From Lethocerus indicus (lineage: Eukaryota; Arthropoda; Insecta; Hemiptera; Belostomatidae), in assembly GCA_019843655.1 (NCBI GenBank), contig JACDQD010000001.1, forward strand, positions 50,119,651 through 50,183,650: 64,000 nucleotides of DNA, read 5' to 3'. Position numbers and translations under genes: made by a program. Of the stretch, positions 13,026 to 25,700 are shown in pieces. The notes beneath the pieces are model-generated. The model did not search any database, was not told where the DNA came from, and was given only the letters and a program-made list of their open reading frames with translations. How positions within the stretch are numbered: the stretch's first letter is position 1; the number at the start of each line of letters is the position of its first letter.

Positions 13026-16000
13026 GTTAAATTTTGGGTGTTATTACCGCATTTTAGGCCAATTTTGCTTGTTATTACCGCATTTTTGGGCCAATTTTGG
13101 GCCTAAAAGCCTCATTTTGGGGGCTAAAAACACCCTTTTAGAGCCGATTTTGGCCCCAGAAACCGCATTTTTGGACCGATTTTGATCCTAAATACCGCAT
13201 TTTCAGCCGATTTTGGGGCTAAATACTGCATTTTGGGGGCTAAAAACAGCATTTTAGAGCCGATTTTGGTCCCAAAAACCGCATTTTTGGGCCTAAAAAC
13301 CTCATTTTGGGGTTAAAAACAGCCTTTTAGAGCCGATTTTGGCCCCAGAAACCGCATTTTTCGGCCGATTTTGATCCTAAATACCCCATTTTGAGCCGAT
13401 TTCGGGCCTGAATACTGCATTTTGGGGGCTAAAAACAGCATTTTAGAGCCGATTTTAGTCCCAAAAACCGCATTTTTGGGCCAATTTTGGGCCTAAAAAC
13501 CTCATTTTGGGGGCTAAAAACAGCCTTTTAGAGCCGATTTTGGTCCTTAAAACCGCATTTTTGGGGCAAAAAAGTGCATTTTAGAAACCGATTTTTGGGC
13601 CTAAAAACCTCATTTTTGGGTCGATTTTGGGCCTAAATACTGCATTTTTGGTCCAATTTTGATCCTGAAAACAGCTTTTTTGGGCCTAAATACAGCATTT
13701 TCGGGCCGATTTTGCACCTTAAAACCTAATTTTTTGGACAAAAAGACATTTTTGGGGCCAAAATCCGCACTTTTTGGGTTAATAACTGCATTTTAGAGCC
13801 GATTTTGGGCCTAGAAACCGCATTTGTGACCGATTTTTGGCCTAAAAACATCATTTTTGGGGAAAAAAGAGTAATTTAGAACCGATTTTGGGCTTAAAGA
13901 CCGCATTTTTTGTCTGTTTTTGGGCCTAAAAACAGCATTTTTGGTGCAATTTTGAACCTAAAACTGCATTTTGTGGTTAATAACCGAATTTTAGAGCCGA
14001 TTTTGGGCCTAAAAACAGCATTTTTGGTGCAATTTTGAACCTAAAACTGCATTTTGTGGTTAATAACCGAATTTTAGAGCCGATTTTGGGCCTTGAAACC
14101 GCATTATGGTGCAATTTTGAACATAGAAATACAGCATTTTCGGGCCGATATTGCACCTTAAAACCGCATTTTTGGGATAAAAAAAAGACATTTTTGGGTC
14201 TAATAACCGCATTTTAGAGCCGATTTTGGCCCTAAAACCGCATTTGTGGCTGCATTTAGGATGATTTTGGCCATTTTTGTCCTAAAAACCGCATTTTAGG
14301 GAGCCGATTTTTGGCCTGAAATAGCATTTTTAGCACTTTTGATTTTGGGTAAATACTGCATTTAGAATATTTTGGGACATTTTGGCCTAAATACCGCATT
14401 TTGGATTTGAACCGATTTTGGGCCTAAAGACTGCATAAAACCATTTTGCAATTTTGGCCTAGCTGATTTTTGGTTAATAAATCAATTTTAGACCGATTTG
14501 GGCAAACCGCATTTTGGTGCAAAATACAGCATTTTGCAATTGAGAACCTTAAAAACCGCATTTTTGGGATGGTCCAATAACCGCATTTTAGGTTTTGCCG
14601 ATTTTGGCCTAAACCGCATTTTCAAATGCAATTTTGAATTTTGTGAAATAGCATTTTTCTGATTTTGCAAATACTGCATTTTGCATTTTGATAAATAGAG
14701 CATTTTGGGTCTAAATACCATTTTCGGCCAGAGCCGATTTGCAATTTAAAATAGCATTTTAGGCCGATTTTGGGCCTAAAACCATTATTTGTATTTGTGA
14801 CCGATTTGGCCTAAAAATAGCATTTTTAGCCGATTTTGGGCCGAAATACTGCATTTTTGATTTTGGATTTTGTTGCCCTAAATACAGCATTTTTCAATTT
14901 GCGGGCCGATTTTTGCAATCATTCTAGGCGATTTTTGGCCTTAACCCATTTTGGCTAAAATAGCATTTTAGCATTTTGGGCCTAAAAGAGCATTTTTAGA
15001 ACCTGATTTTGGGCCTAAAAACAGCATTTTGGGGCCTAAAACAGCATTTGGCGCAATTTTGGAACCTAAAAACCGCGCATTTTTGGTGGTTAATAAACTG
15101 CATTTTAGAGCCGATTTTGGGCCTAGAAACCGCATTTTGTGACCGATTTTGACCTGAAGACAGCATTTTTAGCTAAATTTTGGGAAAGCATTTTTAGGAT
15201 TTTGGGCCGCATAAATAGCAGCATTTTTGGGCCCTAAATACAGCATTTTCGGAACCGCATTTTGTGGATTGCAAGAGGGGTTAAAGCATTTTTAAAAAGA
15301 CATATCCCGCATTTTAGAGTGATTTTAAAACAGCCGTTTTGGGCCATCTAAAACAGCATTTTGGTGCACTTTTTGAACCTAAAACCGCATTTTGTGGTTA
15401 ATAAACTGCATTTTAGAGCCGATTTTGGGGTTAAAGACCGCATTTTTGTCCGTTTTGGGCCTAAAACAGCATTTGCGCACCCCGAACAAACCGCATTTTT
15501 GTGGTTAATAAACTGCATTTTAGAGGATTTACCCTTAAAACCTACTTTTGGGATAAAAAGGACATTTTTGGGTCTAATAACCGCATTTTAGAGCTGGTTT
15601 TTGGTTAATAAACTGCATTTAGGTAAGACACGATTTTGGGCCTTTTTTAAAACCGCATTTTGGGTTAATAAAAAGCCGATTTTATTTTTTGGGTCTAATA
15701 ACCGCATTTTTTGGGCATTAGCCCGATTTTGGCCATTTTTGTCCTAAAACCATTTTTGGGCCCGATTTTTGCCATTTTTTGCATTTTGGTGCACTTTGAA
15801 CCAAAACCGCATTTTGTGATTAATTAACTGCATTTTAGCCGATTTTGGCCTTTATGAAACCAAGTGTTTTGGGATAAAAGCATTTTTGGGCTAAAACAGC
15901 ATTTTAGAGCCGATTTTGGGCCTTAAAACCGCATTTTTTAGGATAAAAGACATTTTTGGGTCTAAACAGCATTTTAGAGCCGATTTTGGCCTAAAACCGG

Positions 16001-16240
16001 GATAAAAATTTTGGAGCATTTTAGAAATGCATTTTGGGAAACATTTTGTTCATTTAGAGCCGATTTTTGGCCCTAAAACCGCATTCGTAATGATTTTCGC
16101 CCCCGAAAACCGCATTTTAGAGCCGATTTTCGGGCCTGGAGAACAGAATTTTGTTCCTGAAAACTCGTATTTTGGGCCGTAATTTCGCGTATTCGAGCCG
16201 ATTTTGCGCCTACGAGGCGAAATTTTGCTCGATAAAATCG
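13026..16240 (-). repeat. Superfamily satellite, R orientation
   Basis: Units of aaccgcatttttgggcc, gattttgggcctaaaaac and cattttagagccgatttt. It lies just beyond receptor exon 5, so probably in an intron or 3' flank of that gene. F is the sense strand of the gene. Confidence 0.93.
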
Positions 16241-16528
16241 CGTTTTTTGGTCGCTTTCAACGCAAACCGTGATACACTTGTCCGACGGACGCTGGATTGA
16301 ATTCGAAAATTTTCTTTTTTTTTTCATAAATAATTCTCCGGATTCGTCACATAGACAATATATATATATATATATCATGTACATGAAAAGTAAAGTGAAC
16401 CCGTTTTCGTTAATTTGACACAGTGCAAGTGAGATGCCTTGTCCGGACTGACGCCGCCACTGAAGATGGCGAGCGGCCGAAACCCGTCCACAGTGGTATA
16501 TTCTAGAAAATCTCGTCCTCCCGTTCAC
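16240..16528. other. Single-copy DNA with one terminal-repeat module
   Basis: Follows the donor of receptor exon 5. Holds a short TA tract (about 16358-16376) and the module gccactgaagatggcg at 16456-16483. The final receptor exon was looked for here and not seen. Confidence 0.5.
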
Positions 16529-16717
16529 CTGTACGGTCATCAGGTGACAGGGCAGTAGGTCGGCCAACAGTTGGCCGATCCTGAGCGCCGTCCAACAGTG
16601 CTGGGTCCAATATTCCAACGGTCTGTACGGATAGGTCGATCTGTCCAAATTCAGTATCAGGATTGAATAGAGGACGGTCACCAGGTGGACGGCGCGGTAC
16701 GAGACGATGGTCAGCGT
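16529..16717 (-). CDS. Receptor exon 5 (TM5-TM6)
   Basis: 63 codons, acceptor gcacttttcag, donor cag|gtgaac, phase 0. Hydrophobic segment LTIVSYRAVHLVTVLYSILI, a tyrosine/proline loop, then WTALRIGQLLADLLPCHLM. The intron between exons 4 and 5 is only 82 bases and has no satellite. After the donor the frame runs on as read-through into repeat DNA. Confidence 0.8.
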
Positions 16718-19700
16718 CTGAAAAGTGCCACTTTTCAAATTATTGCGGCCACTTGAAACTGTCTATTGGAGGAGAAACGTCCACGTTGGAATTGGATACC
16801 TGGAGGCCGAAACAGGTGTCGATGTGGCGGACGGCGTCGGTCAACTCCCAGTGAAGGCGTCCGATCTCCGACAGACCGATATCTGGAACAAAAAGACAGA
16901 CAATTCCGTCTAGATTTCAGTACGGAAATAGACTATTTTTCGTTTTAACGCAAGCGTAGAAACCTGTTCGTCTCGAGAACAACCCGAAGATGGCTCGCAC
17001 AACAACAATTGTTGGGTTCCTGGAGGTCGTTGGTTGAACAAAGCCGAACCTGGAGGAGGCCTGAACCACGATTTCGGCATAAAAGATTTTGGGACCTAAA
17101 GCCGGCATATTTGGGACATACAAAAAGGGCATTTTTGTGTACAAAACTTGGCATTGTTGGGCCGATTTTGGGCCTAAAACCGCATTGTTGGGCCGATTTT
17201 GGGCCGATTTTAGCTAAAACCGCATTTTGGGCCGACCTAAAACATTGGACAGATTTTGGGCCTAACCCATTTTCAGCCGATTTGGAAAAAATTTTCAGCA
17301 TTTTGGGCATAAAGAGGCATTTTGGGGCCGATTTGAACATTTTGGGCCGAAAGCATTGGGTCTAAAAAAGAGCATTTTTGGGCCGATTTTGGCGGATATT
17401 TTCGGCCGATTTGGATTTTGGTCCTAAAACCATTGGGGCGAGGCCGTTGCATTTTTGGGCATAAAAGAGCGTTTTGGGGCCGATTTTTGCCTAAAAAAGG
17501 CATTTTGGTCGTTTTGGGGCTTTTAAAACCGCAAAACCGCATTTTAGGGCCGATTTGACATAAAGAGGGCATTTTTGAGCATAAAACGGCATTGTTGGGC
17601 CGATTTTGGGCCTAAAACCGCATTGTTGGATAGATTTGGGCCCGAAAACCCATTTTTCAGCCGATTTGGACATAAAAGAGCATAACCAAAAAAAGGCATT
17701 TGGGCATAAAAAGAGCGTTTTGGGGCCGATTTTGGCCTAAACCCCACATTTTTGGTCCTAAAAACCGCATTTTTGGGCCGATTTGGACATAAAGAGGGCA
17801 TTTTTGAGCATAAAAACGGCATTGTTGGGCCGATTTTGGGCCTAAAAACCGCATTGTTGGACAGATTTTGGGCCGAAAAACCCATTTTTCAGCCGATTTG
17901 GACATAAAAGCGCATTTTTGGGCATAAAAAGAGCGTTTTTGGGGCCGATTTTTGGCCTAAACCCCACATTTTTGGTCCTAAAAACCGCATTTTAGGGCCG
18001 ATTTGGACATAAAAACGGCATTTTGGGCCGATTTTGGGCCTAGAACCGCATTGTTGGACAGGTTTTGGGCCCCGAAAACCCATTTTTCGGCCGATTTGGA
18101 CATAAAAGGGCATTTGGATAAAAGAGCATTTGTGGCATAAAACCGCATTTTGGGCCGATTTTGAAAAACAGCATTTTGACCTAAAACCGCATTTTCAGGG
18201 CCGATTTGGCCCTAAACCCTTAATTTTTGCATTTTTGGGCCGAGCATTAAAAGGCATTTTGGGCCCATTTTGGGCCTAAAACCGCATTTTGGACAGATTT
18301 TGGAAAACAATTTTCAGCCGATTTGGACCTAAAGCCGCATTTTTTGGGTTTTGAGCATAAAGAGCGTTTTGGGGCCGATTTTGGGCCTAAACCCCACATT
18401 TTCAGGTCCTAAAACCGCATTTTGGGGCCGATTTGGACTTAAAAAGGCATTTTTGGCCGATTTTGGGCCTAAAACCGCATTGTTGGACAGATTTTGGGCC
18501 TAAACCGCATTTTCGGCCGATTTGGACATTAAAAGGGCATTTTTGGGCATAAAGAGCATTTTGGGCATAAAACCGCATTTTGGGCCGATTTGAACATAAA
18601 AAGGCATTTTTGGGCATAAAACCGCATTTTGAGGCCGATTTTAAAACGCATTTTGGGCCGATTTTTGGGCATAAAACGGCATTGTTGGGCCGATTTTTGG
18701 GCCTAAACCGCATTGTTGGACAGATTTTGGGCCCGCCGAACCCATTGGGGCCGATGGGGCATTTTGAGCATTTTGCGCAAACATTGTGGGGATTTGGGCC
18801 GAAAAAACATTCGATTTTGGGCATGAAAACCCGTTTTAGCCGATATTTTTGCCTAAACCTACATTTTGGTCCTAAAACCGCATTTTCAGGCCGATTTGGA
18901 CATAAAGAGCATTTTTGAGCATAAATGGCATTGTTGGGCCTAAAACCGCATTGTTGACAGATTTTGGGCCCATTTTGAAAACCCATTTTAGGCCGATTTG
19001 GACATAAAAGTCGCATTTTGGGCGTAAAAGAGCGTTTTTGGGCCGATTTTGCGCCTAAAACCCACATTTTGGTCCTAAAAACCGCATTTTTGGGCCGATT
19101 TGGACATAAAGAGGGCATTTTTGAGCATAAAAACGGCATTGTTGGGCCGATTTTGGGCCTAAAAACCGCATTGTTGGACAGATTTTGGGCCGAAAACCAT
19201 TTTCGGCCGATTTGGAAATAAAAGGGCATTTTTGGGCATAAACCCTTAGAGCGTTTTTGGCATAAAGGCCGATATTTTGGCCTAAACCCATTTTGGTCCT
19301 AAAACCGCATTTTGGGCCGATTTGGACATAAAAAGGGCATTTTTGAGCATAAAAACGGCATTGTTGGGCCGATTTTGGGCCTAAAAACCGCATTGTTGGA
19401 CAGATTTTGGGCCGAAAAACCCATTTTTCGGCCGATTTGGACATAAGAAGGGCATTTTTGGGCCGATTTGGACTTAAAGGCATTTTTGGGGCATAAAACC
19501 GCATTTTGGGCCGATTTTTCGCCTAAAACAGCATTTTTACACCCTTTTTGGCCGAAAAACCGCATTTTTGGCCGATAAAACTTCATGAGCCTAAAAACCT
19601 CATTTTCGGGCCGATTTTGTGCCTAAACACCGCATTCTCAGGCCAATTCTTAACCTAAAAACCGTATTTTTGGGCCTAAACCCTTAATTTTTGGCATAAA

Positions 19701-22700
19701 GACCGTATTTTTGAGCATTTTTGGGCCCATTTTGCACATAAAAACCGCATTTTAGAGCCGTTTTTGGGCCTGAAAACAGCATTGTTGGGCCGATTTTGTC
19801 CCTAAAAATCGCATTTTTGGCCTTTTTGATCCATTTTTTGGCTTTTGTGCCTAAAACCGCATTTTGGCCAATTTTAACCCAAAACCGCATTTTTGGGCAT
19901 AAACCCAATTTTTGGCATAAAGACTGCATTTTGAGCATTTTTGGGCCCATTTTGCACATAAAAACCGCATTTTAGAGCCGTTTTTGGGCCTAAAACAGCA
20001 TTTTTTGATTTGTCCCTAGATTTTGGCCGAAACGATTTTGCCTAAAACATTTTTTCACCTAAAACCGCATTTTGGGCCGATTTTGTACCTAAACACCGCA
20101 TTTTCAGGCCAATTATTAACCTAAAAACCGCATTTTGGGCCTAAGCCCCTAATTTTGGCATAAAGACCGTATTGAGCATTTTTGAACCATTTTTGCACAT
20201 AAAACCGCATTTTAGAGCCGTTTTTGGGCCTGAAAACATCATTGTTGGGCCGATTTTGTCCCTAAAAATCCGCCCGCATTTCGGCCCCAACTAAAAACAG
20301 CGCATTTTTGGGCCTAAAGGCCAATTTTGCCTAGCGGGCCGATTTCCTATTTTTAGGTCATTTTTTGGGGCATTTTAGAGCCGATTTTGGGCCTGAAAAC
20401 CCCGAATTTTGCATTTTAGGCCGCCTAAACTCCATTTTGGGCCGATTTCGGTCCTAAAACCGCATTTTGGGCCGATTTCGGGAATAAACCCCCATTTTCG
20501 GGCCAATTTTTCACCTACAAACCGCATTTTTGGGCCTAAAACCCCAATTTTTGGGCGTAGAGACCGTATTTTCGTACCGATTTCGGGCCCGACTAGCTTA
20601 TAAGTAAGCCGGATTTCGAGGCCGGCAGTAAGGATGGACGTGTGTCGACCACTGTGTGCTGTGTTACTGACGCTCAGGCGGCCGCGTTACTCACCCAGTT
20701 TGGCGGCGTTCGGCCCCAGTACCCGTTCCAGGTGGGCGTTCAGGTGGGCGAACTGTCGTGCCACGTGCGACGCCACGTGGTACCACCTGGTCTCGGTCAT
20801 CACTATCAGCACAGGTGTCAGCAGCTGTTGCGGCAGCGTGTCCGCAGTCAGGCTCTGGGCCAGCCTGCAGGCGAACCTCATCGTCATGAACCCGGTGTAC
20901 AGACAGACGAACATGACTGTCGCCGCCACCTCCAACCTGACCACGTGACCGGGCTCCTGTCACGGAAAAAGTCGTGTCAGTGTCTGTCTGACTTTGGGCG
21001 ACTGGGGTCGGTTTCAGACTGGTCCTGAAAACCGCATTTTGGGCCGATTTCGGGCTTAAAACAGCATTTTGAGCATAAAACCGCATTCTTTTGGGTCCGA
21101 TTTTGGGCCTAAAAAGCATTTTCGGGGCAATTCCAGAAATTTTGGGAGCCGATTTCCTAAAACCGGGCTTAAAACGTTTTGAGCAAAAAACCGCATTTTT
21201 GGGTTGGTTTTGGCCTAAAACGGCATTTTGGGCGATTTTTGGGCCTGAAACCGAAATACCGCATTTTAGTCCTGGTTTCGGGCCTAAACCGCATTTTTGG
21301 ACCTGAAACCGCATTTTGGTTCTGAGCTTAAAAACAGCATTTTTGAGCATAAAACCGCATTTTGGCCGAAAAACCGCATTTTGGTCCTAAAACCGTATTT
21401 CGATTTTGCCTAAACCCGCATTTTCTGCCCTAAACCCGCATTTTGGCCGAAAACCGCATTTTGGCCAATTTTGGCTTAAAAGAGCATTTTGGCCTACCTT
21501 ATTTTGGGCTTAAAAACAGCATTTTGAGCCTGCATTTTGGGCCGATTTTGGCCTAAAACAGATTTTGGGAAAAACTATTTTTTGCCTAAAACATTTTTGG
21601 TCCTGAAAACCGCAGGTTTTCGGGCTTATTTTGATTGCATTATTTTCAGGCTTAAAAAAACCGATTTTGGGTTGGGCCAATTTTGGGCAAAAAACCGTAT
21701 TTTTGCCTAAACCCCATTTTTATATCCTGAAACTACATTTTTATCGATTTTGGGATTAAAACAGCATTGTTGGTCCTAGAATTTTTTGCCTAAGCCACGC
21801 ATTTTGGCCCTAAATACCGCATTTTGGCCAATTTTGGGCTTAAAAAATGTCTAAACCCGCATTTTAATGATTTCGGCTTAAAACAGCATTTTGGAGCCCT
21901 AAACCGTGATTTTGGGCCGTTTTGGGTCCAAAACAGCGATTTTTTGCCTTGTTTTTTTGCCTAAACTCGCATTTTTGGTCCTGGGCAAAAAATGCATTTT
22001 TGAGCATAAAAACCGCATTGTTGGGCCGATTTTGATTTTTGCTAAACACCGCATTTGTCCTAAAAACCCGCATTTTAGTCCTGAAAACCGCATTTTCGGC
22101 CGATTTGGGCTTAAAAACAGCATTTTTGAGCATAAAACCGCATTGTTGGGCCGATTTTGGGCCTAAAAACCGCATGTTGGGCCGATTTTGGGCCTGAAAA
22201 CCGCACATTGTTGGTCCTAAAACCGCATTTTTTGCGTCGGTTTCGGCCTAAACCCCGCATTTTGGTCCTGAAACCACATTTTCGGGCCGATTTTGGGCCT
22301 AAAAACAGCATTGTTGGTCCTAAATACCGAATTTTGCTCGATTTTTGCCTGCCGCCACGGCTTTGGCCCTAAATACCGCATTTTGGTCGGTTTTGGCCTA
22401 CATGCATTTTGGCATAAAACCGCATTTTTGGGTCCGATTTTGGGCTTAAAACACATTTTTGAGCATAAAACGAAATTTTGGGCCGATTTTGGGCTTAAAC
22501 AGCATTTTAGGCCGATTTTTTGCATAAAAACCGCATTTTGGGGCGATTTTTGCCTAAAACCGCATTTTGGTCCTGGAAAACCGTATTTAGCCTCGGGCTT
22601 CAAAAACAGCATTTTTTGAGCATAAAACCGCATTGTTGGGCTGATTTTTGGCCTAAACCCCGCATTTTTGGTCCTAAAACCGTATTTTTCGGGCCGATTT

Positions 22701-25700
22701 TGGGCATAAAACAGCATTTTTTGGAGCATAAAACCGCATTGTTGGGGTTTCCTAAACCCCGCATTTTGGGCCTGACCCAGTCCTGAACCGCATTTTCGGG
22801 GTTTGGTCCTAAAACCGTTTCGGCATTTCGTACCGAATATTTGGTCGATTTTTTGCCTAAACCCGCATTTTGGTCCTAAACCGCATTTTCGGGCCGGTTT
22901 CGGGCCTAAAAAACCCGCATTTTTGGTCCTGAAAACCGCATTTTGGGTCCGATTTTCGGGCTAAACCCGCATTTTGGTCCTGAAAACCGCATTTTCGGGC
23001 GATTTCAGGCTGGGCTAAAACAGTAAAACATCATTTTGAGCATAAAACCGCATTGTTGGGCCAATTTTGGGCTGAAACCGCATGTTGGTCCTAAACCCAT
23101 TTTTGCGTTTTCAGGCCTAAACTCCGCATTTTTGGTCCTGAAACCGCATTTTGGTCCTTTTGGGCTTAAAACAGCATGTTGGTCCTAAACCCATTTTTGC
23201 GTTTTCAGGCCTAAACTCCGCATTTTTGGTCCTGAAACCGCATTTTGGTCCTTTTGGGCTTAAAACAGCATTGTTGGTCCCAAAACCGTATTTTTGGGTC
23301 GATTTTTTGCCTAAACCCCGCATTTTGGCCTAAAACCGCATTTTGGGTCGGTTTTGGGCCTAAACCCGCATTTTTGGTCCTGAAACCGCATTTCGGGCCG
23401 ATTTCGGCTTAAAACAGCATTTTGATATAAAAACCGCATTTGGGCCTTAAAAACCACGGTATTGGTCCTAAATACCGCATTGTTTGGTCCCTGAATACTG
23501 CATTTTAGGTCAGTTTAGGGCCTAAACCCCGATTTTTGGTCCTAAAAACCGCATTTTCGGGCCGATTTCGGGCTTAAAACCGCATTGTTGGTCCTAAATA
23601 CCGAATATTTTAACATTTTGGGTCCTTTTTGGTCCCAAAACCGTTTTTGGTCGTTTGGGCCTAAACCGCATTTTTGGTCCTAATAACCGCATTTTGGTCG
23701 ATCAGTTTGGGCCTAAAACCCGCATTTTGGTCCTGAAAACCGCATTTTCAGGCCGATTTTGGGCTTAAAAACAGCATTTTTGAGCATAAAACTGCATTGC
23801 ATGATTTTGGGCCTAAAACCGCATTGTTGGTCCTAAAACGGTATTTTGGGTTCGTTTTGGGCCTAAACCCCGCATTTTGGTCCTAAAACCGCCTTTTCGG
23901 GTCGGTTTCGGGCCTAAAACCGCATTTTGGTCCTAAACAGCATTTCCGAAAACATCATTTTGAGCATAAAACCGCATTTTTGGTCCTAAAAACCGTATTT
24001 TAGGGTCGTTTCGGGCCGACCCCATTTTTGGTCCTGAAAACAGCATTTTCAATTTGGCAAAAACAGCATTTTGATCATAAAAACCGCATTTTTGGGTCGG
24101 TTTCGGCCTAAACTCGTATTTTCGGTCCTGAAAAACCGCATTTTCGGCCGATTTCGGCTTTAAAACAGCATTTTCGATCATAAAACCGCCTTTTGGATCG
24201 TTTTGGGCCTAAAACAGTATTTTCGTGGCTAAAACCGAAATTTTGAGCCGATTTTGCGCCTAAAATAGCATTTTTCTGAGAGCAAGTCTCGATCGTAAAA
24301 CTGACAAAAGGACCACATGACAAGGACGAGGCTGCGCTACAATTGAGGAGATGGAAAACGGCATCGAAGACGGAGCTTCAGAAAAAATGAATTTTCCAAG
24401 GTTCGAGGATCGGCACAAAGTGTATAATATCTACTGGAGGATTACTGAAATGGATATTCGTGAATAGATAAATAGACGTACCTTTACACCGGAAAGTTTG
24501 GGAAAAGATTGCAAAGAATTGAAAAGACGCGCAGTTTTTTCTGCCCACAAGCAGCTGGTGGAAATGCTCGTCGCAGCCACTATCATCATCAGCACCTGTG
24601 TGTAAAACTGCGGATTAATTTAAATTATTTAAATTACTTTAAACAGGTTTTGGGTATTCGCACTGAGCACGGCTGAGCGCGCCCAACGCTCAGCTACAAC
24701 TGAGCACGAGTTGGGTTTCACCGGAATTTCACGGACTCGACGAACGACGGTTATTGATTTGGACACGTGTTACAACACGTGTTTTTTTCAACGTATATTT
24801 ACTGCCTATATTACTTTTCAACTGGTGAAATTCTTGGGAACGTTTATTCGGATATCGTAGATTTCTTTTGCTGGAACCCCCCGGTTTCGGCCGTTCGCCG
24901 TCTTCAGTAGCACTGTGTTGTTAGTCACTGTCGGCCACCTGGGATGTTTTCCAGGGGCGAGGCGGACGCCTCCCCATCCACCCCAGGAAAAACATCCAGT
25001 GACTGACAGTGACAAAGACGGCGAACGCCGGAACAACAAGCGCCCGGTCCGGAAATATCTGAAGACAAGGGCGAAATCATCAGAAAGCGCAGCGTCGGAT
25101 TTCGCGTCTCTTGCTGAGCGGGTGTGTTTCGGCCGTTCGCCGTCTTCAGTAGCACTGTGTTGTTAGTCACTGTCGGCACTCTGGGATGTTTTCCAGGGGT
25201 AGGTGGACGCCCCCAGAGGAAAAACATCCAAGTGACTAACAACACAGCGCTACTGAAGACGAACTTGCCGAAACGCCCGGTCCAGCAAAATATCCGAGAC
25301 AAGGGCGAAATCATCAGAAAGTAGCGTCGATTTCGCGTCTCTTGCTGGACCGGGGTGTTTCGGCCGTTCGCCGTCTCTCAGTAGCACTGTGTTGTTAGTC
25401 ACTGTCGGCATTTCCTGGGATGTTTTCCAGGGGTAGGATGCCCCCCAGGAAAAACATCCAAAGTGACTACAACAACACAGCGCTACTGAAGACGGCGAAG
25501 CGAAACGCCCCGGCCAACAAAATATCCGAGACCGCGGGCGAAATCTTCAGTATTCAGCGTCGATTTCGCGTCCCCTGCTGGACCGGGGTTTCACGCTGCC
25601 GTCTTCGTAAAGTAATCGTTAGTCACTGTCGGGCACTCACTGGGATGTTTTCCCAGGGGGGTGGATGCCCCCCCCAGGAAAAACATCCAAAGTGACCAAC

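Noticed and set aside
7258..13106. Many 60-168 codon frames reading WVEYGTDLRKFSKNL or ENRKFRFFENF
   Set aside because: Translations of the 104-bp satellite; the frames break wherever a unit has an indel and also occur on the opposite strand.
16073..16738. 221-codon minus-strand frame
   Set aside because: Only 16717-16529 is exon 5; the rest is intron and repeat read-through after a good donor.
16945..19586. Long minus-strand frames rich in GPKSAQKCGF-like repeats
   Set aside because: Tandem-repeat translations of the superfamily in receptor intron 3.
20642..21028. Plus-strand frames over receptor exon 3
   Set aside because: Antisense shadows of a real minus-strand exon with matching splice sites and phases.
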